Positions 60,172 to 64,000 of a stretch of 64,000 bases of DNA are shown piece after piece. Under the pieces are notes generated by a model, which saw only the letters and a list, made by a program, of their open reading frames with translations, made no database searches and was not told the DNA's origin. The stretch is from Paulinella micropora (Eukaryota > Cercozoa > Imbricatea > Euglyphida > Paulinellidae), in NCBI GenBank assembly GCA_019918135.1, contig WBZZ01002600.1, forward strand, positions 104,501 to 168,500. Reading direction: 5' to 3'. Numbering within the stretch: the first letter of the stretch is position 1; the number at the start of each line of letters is the position of its first letter. The position numbers were made by a program, and so were the translations under genes.

Positions 60172-60203
60172 CTTTTTTCTATCTAAATATTGTTACATAT
60201 ACG
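60172..60203 (-). promoter_or_regulatory. Promoter-proximal motif of surface gene C
   Basis: On the minus strand: GTATATGTAACAATATT, then TAGATAGAAAAAAG before ATGG. It is the paired copy of 54188-54219. Confidence 0.6.
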
Positions 60204-60205
60204 GC

Positions 60206-60417
60206 AGGGCTTCGCACGGGGGGGGGGGGAGGGGGACACTAAAGGAGGGCACGAGGGAAGAGAGAAGAGCTGGGGGAGGGGGGGTATCAGTTGTTAGTTT
60301 ATTTTAATAAAACCAAGGCTCTCCCTTTAAAATTGTTTATACATGTCTTTTTCTTTGACTCTACAATATTAAAACTGTACGTGGCATTCATAGCCTGTGC
60401 TTGAAGACACCGTGCAG
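60206..60417. repeat. Duplicated intergenic segment (copy 2)
   Basis: Second copy of the 54238-54440 segment, upstream of gene C. Confidence 0.85.
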
Positions 60418-60579
60418 GGCCTGCGCATTGCTTATGGTCGACAAACCGTCCCACGACACCGCGTCCTGGCTGCCTAAGAGCGCAAAGCTCACGGGATGGC
60501 CCGGGCACGCAGTGCTACCACCGCTCACGTACCTGCAGGCAAAGGAGTAGCTGGTCAGGGCCACCGCCGCCGTGTTGGC
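60417..60579 (-). pseudogene. Short internal fragment of the surface gene C/D tail
   Basis: About 160 bases nearly identical to 55170-55332 and 61287-61445. They come from the discoidin-like part (TISNAQALVQGHER, YVSGGSTACPGHPVSFALLG). The fragment sits between the duplicated spacer and partial gene D, a displaced piece left by unequal exchange. Confidence 0.8.
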
Positions 60580-60622
60580 TAGAGAGAACAGAAGACACCG
60601 TGCAGCAGGTAGTTGGTCTTGT

Positions 60623-61740
60623 TTATTTGCTGGGCTGCCTGGTCATATCAGAGCCGCCAGTCCACATAAACAGGGACGGCAAATTCAAGAAAAGCCCTGA
60701 CGTTTGTGGCGGCCATTTTTTGTTAATATTTCTACTGAGTAAGGTACTGCAAGCCAAGCTTCCTGCGGGTCCGACCCCGTTTAGTCCCTGATAGTCGTTT
60801 GTGTTGGTACATGTGCCAGAGGCAATGACATAGTATTCGGTATCGACAAGATCGTTGACGCTCATCCCGGCATTAGCATAAATTTTCCAGCCATAATTAC
60901 ACGCGCCCCCAGAGGTAATTCCCCGCAGATAAGGTGCGCCGCTTTGTCCACTTGAACCTTCGAACAGCCCGCGGGTAGTGAAGCTCGCGGGGCAGGCAAA
61001 GACCTGGCCATCCGACCGATAACTCACTCCGCTTGTCTTGTGCGAGCTACAGGCCCCGTAAAAGCAGCCCGTTGACGCCGCGCCGTACCAGCCGCTAGCG
61101 CAAGTGCAAGAATAGTTAGTTGCGTCTGTTCTAGTACAACCGGGGCAGCACCACAAGCGAAAGTACACGTCCGCCATGGTAGCCTGTCCGCTGGCGGCCG
61201 GCTGGATCTTGGTGATCACGAACCTGTAATACGAGTACGGACCTGGCGCGCTTAGTTTGTATGTGCGCTCGTGCCCTTGCACCAGGGCCTGTGCATTGCT
61301 TATGGTCGACAAAACGTCCCTCGACACCGCGTCCCCGCTGCCTAAAAGTGCAAAGCTCACAGGATGGCCCGGGCACGCAGTGCTACCACCGCTCACGTAC
61401 CTGCAGGCAAAGGAGTAGCTGGTCAGGGCCACCGCGGCCGTTTTGGATACCTGCACCCACTCGCCCGCTACGCCCGCCGTGCTCTGCTCCCCCGTGTACG
61501 TTCCATCCGCTACGCTATAAACAGCGGCCGACGACCAAGTGTTGGAACTAGCGGTGTCTGTCCCGAGCAGCGTGTAGACCGACGAAGGATTGCTGCTGGC
61601 TGTCGCAGTCCAGGAACCCAGCGTATTGGAAGTCCACGCCTGGTGGAAGGAAGTATCGCAATCGCGCGGATAGTCCCGACACGCGTCGTAGTGGACGCAG
61701 CCTTTGCCGAGCCCCCCGCCCGCCCAGCCCGCGTCGGCCG
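60623..61740 (-). pseudogene. Partial surface gene D (tail of gene C type)
   Basis: Holds only the C-terminal third of a gene C-like protein: the DAGWAGGGLGKGCVHYDAC repeat, discoidin-like SFALLGSGDAVSRDVLSTIS, CTCASGWYGAASTGCFYGAC and the end LFLNLPSLFMWTGG. Similarity to gene C stops at about 61740, where sequence belonging to the glycosyltransferase promoter begins. Signal peptide, BspA repeats and stalk are absent, so it is unlikely to be secreted. The open frame continues upstream as antisense of the glycosyltransferase, which is not meaningful. Confidence 0.75.
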
Positions 61741-61757
61741 TGCTCACGAAAGATGCT

Positions 61758-61763
61758 TTATAA
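61758..61763 (+). promoter_or_regulatory. TATA-like box before the glycosyltransferase
   Basis: TTATAA in GCTTTATAATCG, about 34-39 bases before the ATG at 61797. It falls right beside the junction with partial gene D. Confidence 0.55.
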
Positions 61764-61796
61764 TCGATCAAAAAAGGACGCAGGCAAAGCGCCCGT

Positions 61797-62933
61797 ATGC
61801 TGCAAAGGAGGCTGTCTGTGGTGGCTAGCCTGTTGTGTCTAGTCACAATAACCCCGCTGCTAGTATTTTCTGCGTATAAAAGAAACACTGCCTTCTCGTA
61901 CGATACCAGTAAGGCTATTCTGAACACAAACAACCGTGGCTTCCCTGACAGCGTAGTCCACAAGCAACAATGGAACCATTGTCCCTGGTTTGTGTCTAGC
62001 ACGCGCGGCCAGCGCAGCTTGGATCACGAACTGATTTTGGAGAACAGCTCGCACGGAACAATGAACATGGTGGTCGCGATGAACACCATGCTCGCAGCCG
62101 CATACTGCTGCGGCAAGCGCGTTCGCCTGACGATCAGAAACCACTGGTTGTGGTCGAACGGGACCTCGGACTTCGATTTTGCCTCTCTGGCAGGCACGGC
62201 GCAGTGGCCCGGCGCTAGCGGGGCCCGGAATTGTAGTACGCACGTGCGGGAAGAAAGCCCCCTAAACCACTGGCCCTGGTTTTACGCATGGTTTCTAGAC
62301 AAGGACGACGCAGTGCGCGATCGTTGCTTGCATGAGAGCGCCGCCCAAATTGTGTACGGGTGCCAGCGCGCGCTCGTGCGGCCGGCGTTCGTGGCTAACT
62401 GCAGTGAAGTGGTGCCGATTTACGCGCACCTTCGCTCGGGCGACATCATGGAAGGCGACGGGTCGAACCCTAACTTTCCTAACATGTTGTACGGGCAGGC
62501 CCCCTTGGCTTTCTATCAGCGCATTACAGAGTCAGAGCCAGGCGACATGTACCTCATGTCCGAAGACAAGAAGCACGCGCTTCTGCCCAGCCTGCTGCGC
62601 CCGGGATCCGCGCACGCTTTCTACTTGGACGTAGACGCCGACTACGGGGCGCAGCTGCAGCGCTTCAGGTGCGCCCGGGCGTGGGCCATGGCGCAGAGCA
62701 CGGCGTCCGCGCTCATGTTCGCGCTGTTGGATCCTGTGGTGACGAAGACAGTGTACGTGCCCCGCGGCTGCCATGGCGGGTACCAGGGCCTGTGCCAAGA
62801 GGGTGTGCGCGTGCGGACTATGCCGCCGCAACCCAACTATTCGGTTGAAGCTTACTGGCGGAACTCCGCGGCGCAGCGCCAGGAAATGGTGGACTTCGCC
62901 TGGACCTCGGGCTGGCTCGACTGCTGCGCTTAG
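61797..62933 (+). CDS. Fucosyltransferase-like type II membrane glycosyltransferase
   Basis: 378 residues from ATG 61797. A short basic N-terminus and one membrane helix (LSVVASLLCLVTITPLLVFS) give type II Golgi-like topology. The lumenal part has LENSSHGTMNMVVAMNTMLA near the start and the motif YAHLRSGDIM at about residue 210. That matches the HxRxGD signature of GT11/GT23/GT65 fucosyltransferases. Near the end is LYLMSEDKK-type sequence (DMYLMSEDKKHALL) and a Cys-rich C-terminus. N-glycosylation sites (NGT, NCS, NSS) fit a secretory enzyme. It would modify glycans, perhaps those of the neighbouring stalked proteins. The linkage cannot be told. The frame is whole. Confidence 0.75.
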   Translation: MLQRRLSVVASLLCLVTITPLLVFSAYKRNTAFSYDTSKAILNTNNRGFPDSVVHKQQWNHCPWFVSSTRGQRSLDHELILENSSHGTMNMVVAMNTMLAAAYCCGKRVRLTIRNHWLWSNGTSDFDFASLAGTAQWPGASGARNCSTHVREESPLNHWPWFYAWFLDKDDAVRDRCLHESAAQIVYGCQRALVRPAFVANCSEVVPIYAHLRSGDIMEGDGSNPNFPNMLYGQAPLAFYQRITESEPGDMYLMSEDKKHALLPSLLRPGSAHAFYLDVDADYGAQLQRFRCARAWAMAQSTASALMFALLDPVVTKTVYVPRGCHGGYQGLCQEGVRVRTMPPQPNYSVEAYWRNSAAQRQEMVDFAWTSGWLDCCA

Positions 62934-63052
62934 TACCAAAAAAACCATCGAGAAAAAGAGAGAGAGAGTGGAGGGAAAAGTGCCCGCCTTGCCAAGCTCC
63001 CAAGAAAGCATTGAACAGAAAAAGATTACAAAAAAAGCCCAGTTCACAGGTT

Positions 63053-63064
63053 TTTTAATTAAAA
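63053..63064. terminator. AT palindrome TTTTAATTAAAA
   Basis: Lies 120 bases after the glycosyltransferase stop. It is the fourth copy of the gene-end palindrome in the window. Confidence 0.5.
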
Positions 63065-63210
63065 TTGTTAATTGCAAGGTACCCTTCAAACCCTTCTGCA
63101 GTGCAAGGCCAGAGGGAAAGGAAATGCAGTGGGGACGAAGAGGGGAAAGATATTTCTAGGAAGGTAGGTGCACGCGCGGGTTAGTAGAAAGTAGACATTG
63201 CTAATGCTTT

Positions 63211-63350
63211 CTACACTTCGGTCCAAGTTATCGTAGAATCGTACCAGGTTACGACGAGATTACTTCCACTCACATAACTTCTCCTGTTTGTCAATGTGTG
63301 TATAAGCCTACTAGTGCCGAAATGCCACCTCATTCTAGCCGGTGTATAAG
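63211..63350 (-). pseudogene. Relic of the right-edge gene's C-terminus
   Basis: Minus-strand sequence coding RMRWHFGTSRLIHTL and GSNLVVTWYDSTITWTEV. It aligns with the end of the edge gene (YMTWHFTGFTILKH, TSQHLVTWYNPTVTTTFV). Only this part is present, so it is a decayed tandem copy of that gene's end. Confidence 0.55.
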
Positions 63351-63597
63351 CGGTGCTGGCCTTATTACATTCATCCGCAATGTGCGGGCGTTTGCGCATG
63401 CACGTCGTGGGTGGGGAAGGGGGTGGGGGGGAGGAGAAGCCTCGTGTGCGAGCTGAACGCGCAACGTAAAAGGTTTCGCCCCCCCCCCCCCTTCGTAACA
63501 AAGTGCATTTGTTTCAAATCCGAGTCTGGGTCTGGTTTTTTGAAATGCACTGCTTTTCTTTTGGTTCTTTTTGTTTTTGTGTGTATGTGTGCTCGGG

Positions 63598-64000
63598 CTA
63601 CACAAAAGTAGTAGTTACCGTGGGGTTGTACCACGTCACAAGATGCTGACTAGTACTATCGTACAAAGACCATCTCAACGTAGCGCTGTGCTTAAGGATA
63701 GTGAAACCAGTAAAGTGCCAGGTCATGTAAGTCGGTTTCAAATTGTTGGCGCTGCACCGGACTATTGTCGAAGCGTGGTCCACGTTACCGCCGGGGTGCG
63801 CATTGTACAGGCAGTAGCCCCCGTCGCCTAGCAGCGGGAACCGAAGGAGGCTTCGCCCAGAGCTTGCTTTCCACAGCACGTTAGCTCCGAGCGAAGAACA
63901 GGCGGACGCAGTCACCGCGCCGCCGGTATTGGCCGTCATGCACAGGTTGTTGCTGGTCAGCTGGAGGGCTATCGCGTTCAGCGGGTCCCAGCGGCTGAAC
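63598..64000 (-). CDS. C-terminus of a possible beta-trefoil lectin-like protein (partial)
   Basis: Open on the minus strand from the right edge to the stop at 63598, so the N-terminus lies outside. The visible 133 residues read WDPLNAIALQLTSNNLCMTA, TASACSSLGANVLWKASSGR, GDGGYCLYNAHPGGNV, IVRCSANNLKPTYMTWHF. Spaced C...W and YCL...C...W patterns recall ricin-B-type carbohydrate-binding repeats, but the QxW motif is not exact, so this is weak. It may be another surface or secreted protein. A decayed copy of its end lies at 63211-63350. Confidence 0.5.
   Translation of the reverse strand, partial: FSRWDPLNAIALQLTSNNLCMTANTGGAVTASACSSLGANVLWKASSGRSLLRFPLLGDGGYCLYNAHPGGNVDHASTIVRCSANNLKPTYMTWHFTGFTILKHSATLRWSLYDSTSQHLVTWYNPTVTTTFV

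Noticed and set aside
61364-61828. Plus-strand frame overlapping the glycosyltransferase start
   Set aside because: Antisense of partial surface gene D; Arg/Pro-rich and without motif.
60623-62002. A continuous 459-residue gene on the minus strand
   Set aside because: Only the part up to about 61740 resembles surface gene C. The first ~85 residues are antisense of the glycosyltransferase start.
1-64000. tRNA or rRNA genes
   Set aside because: I looked for tRNA-like cloverleaf and T-loop (GGTTCRA) signatures and conserved rRNA stretches by eye and found none; short or divergent ones could be missed.

Overview
The window is GC-rich (about 55-60% by eye) and densely coded on both strands, and almost every gene is intronless. 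Genes are often preceded by TATA-like boxes and followed by an AT-rich palindrome, TTTTAATTAAAA. The gene mix is eukaryote-like but not house-keeping: an H3-like histone, a cyclin, an SF3 (D5-type) helicase, F-box/LRR-like paralogs, an ADP-ribose hydrolase/macro-domain protein, a fucosyltransferase-like enzyme and very large secreted or surface proteins. I see no rRNA, tRNA, transposase, capsid or polymerase gene. The best reading is a large DNA virus (Nucleocytoviricota-like or mirusvirus-like) or a copy of one in a protist genome. The window alone cannot separate the two, and a protist nuclear locus is not excluded. Several genes look broken about once each; they are reported as such without detail.

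Layout. 1-5.9 kb: minus-strand genes (an edge gene, a coiled-coil protein, a membrane alpha/beta hydrolase). 5.9-7.9 kb: repeats and a small membrane protein. 7.9-14.6 kb: a 1018-residue Cys-rich protein, divergent from an H3-like histone, then a Cys-rich small protein converging on an LRR-like protein. 14.6-17.2 kb: repeats and a 52-residue membrane ORF. 17.2-19.6 kb: an F-box-like paralog and a small hydrophobic protein. 19.55-27.79 kb: an 8.2-kb block made only of nested repeats, bounded by a 23-bp direct repeat. 27.8-41.7 kb: an apparent host-interaction island with a DUF1152-like protein, SAM-like protein, membrane glycoprotein, cyclin, two more F-box-like paralogs and the ADP-ribosylation-reversal protein. 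42.2-44.2 kb: two oppositely oriented arrays of a ~130-bp repeat, next to replication genes at 44.4-47.4 kb. 47.9-61.7 kb: a head-to-tail array of BspA/EGF/discoidin-like surface proteins with Ser/Thr-rich stalks. 61.8-64 kb: a glycosyltransferase and the end of a possible lectin.

Working together (inference): histone, helicase and the iteron-like arrays fit replication and packaging of a DNA genome. The cyclin, F-box-like proteins and E2F-like TTTGGCGC sites fit control of the host cell cycle or transcription. The macro/ARH protein would remove ADP-ribose marks. The large stalked proteins and the glycosyltransferase fit a decorated virion or cell surface.
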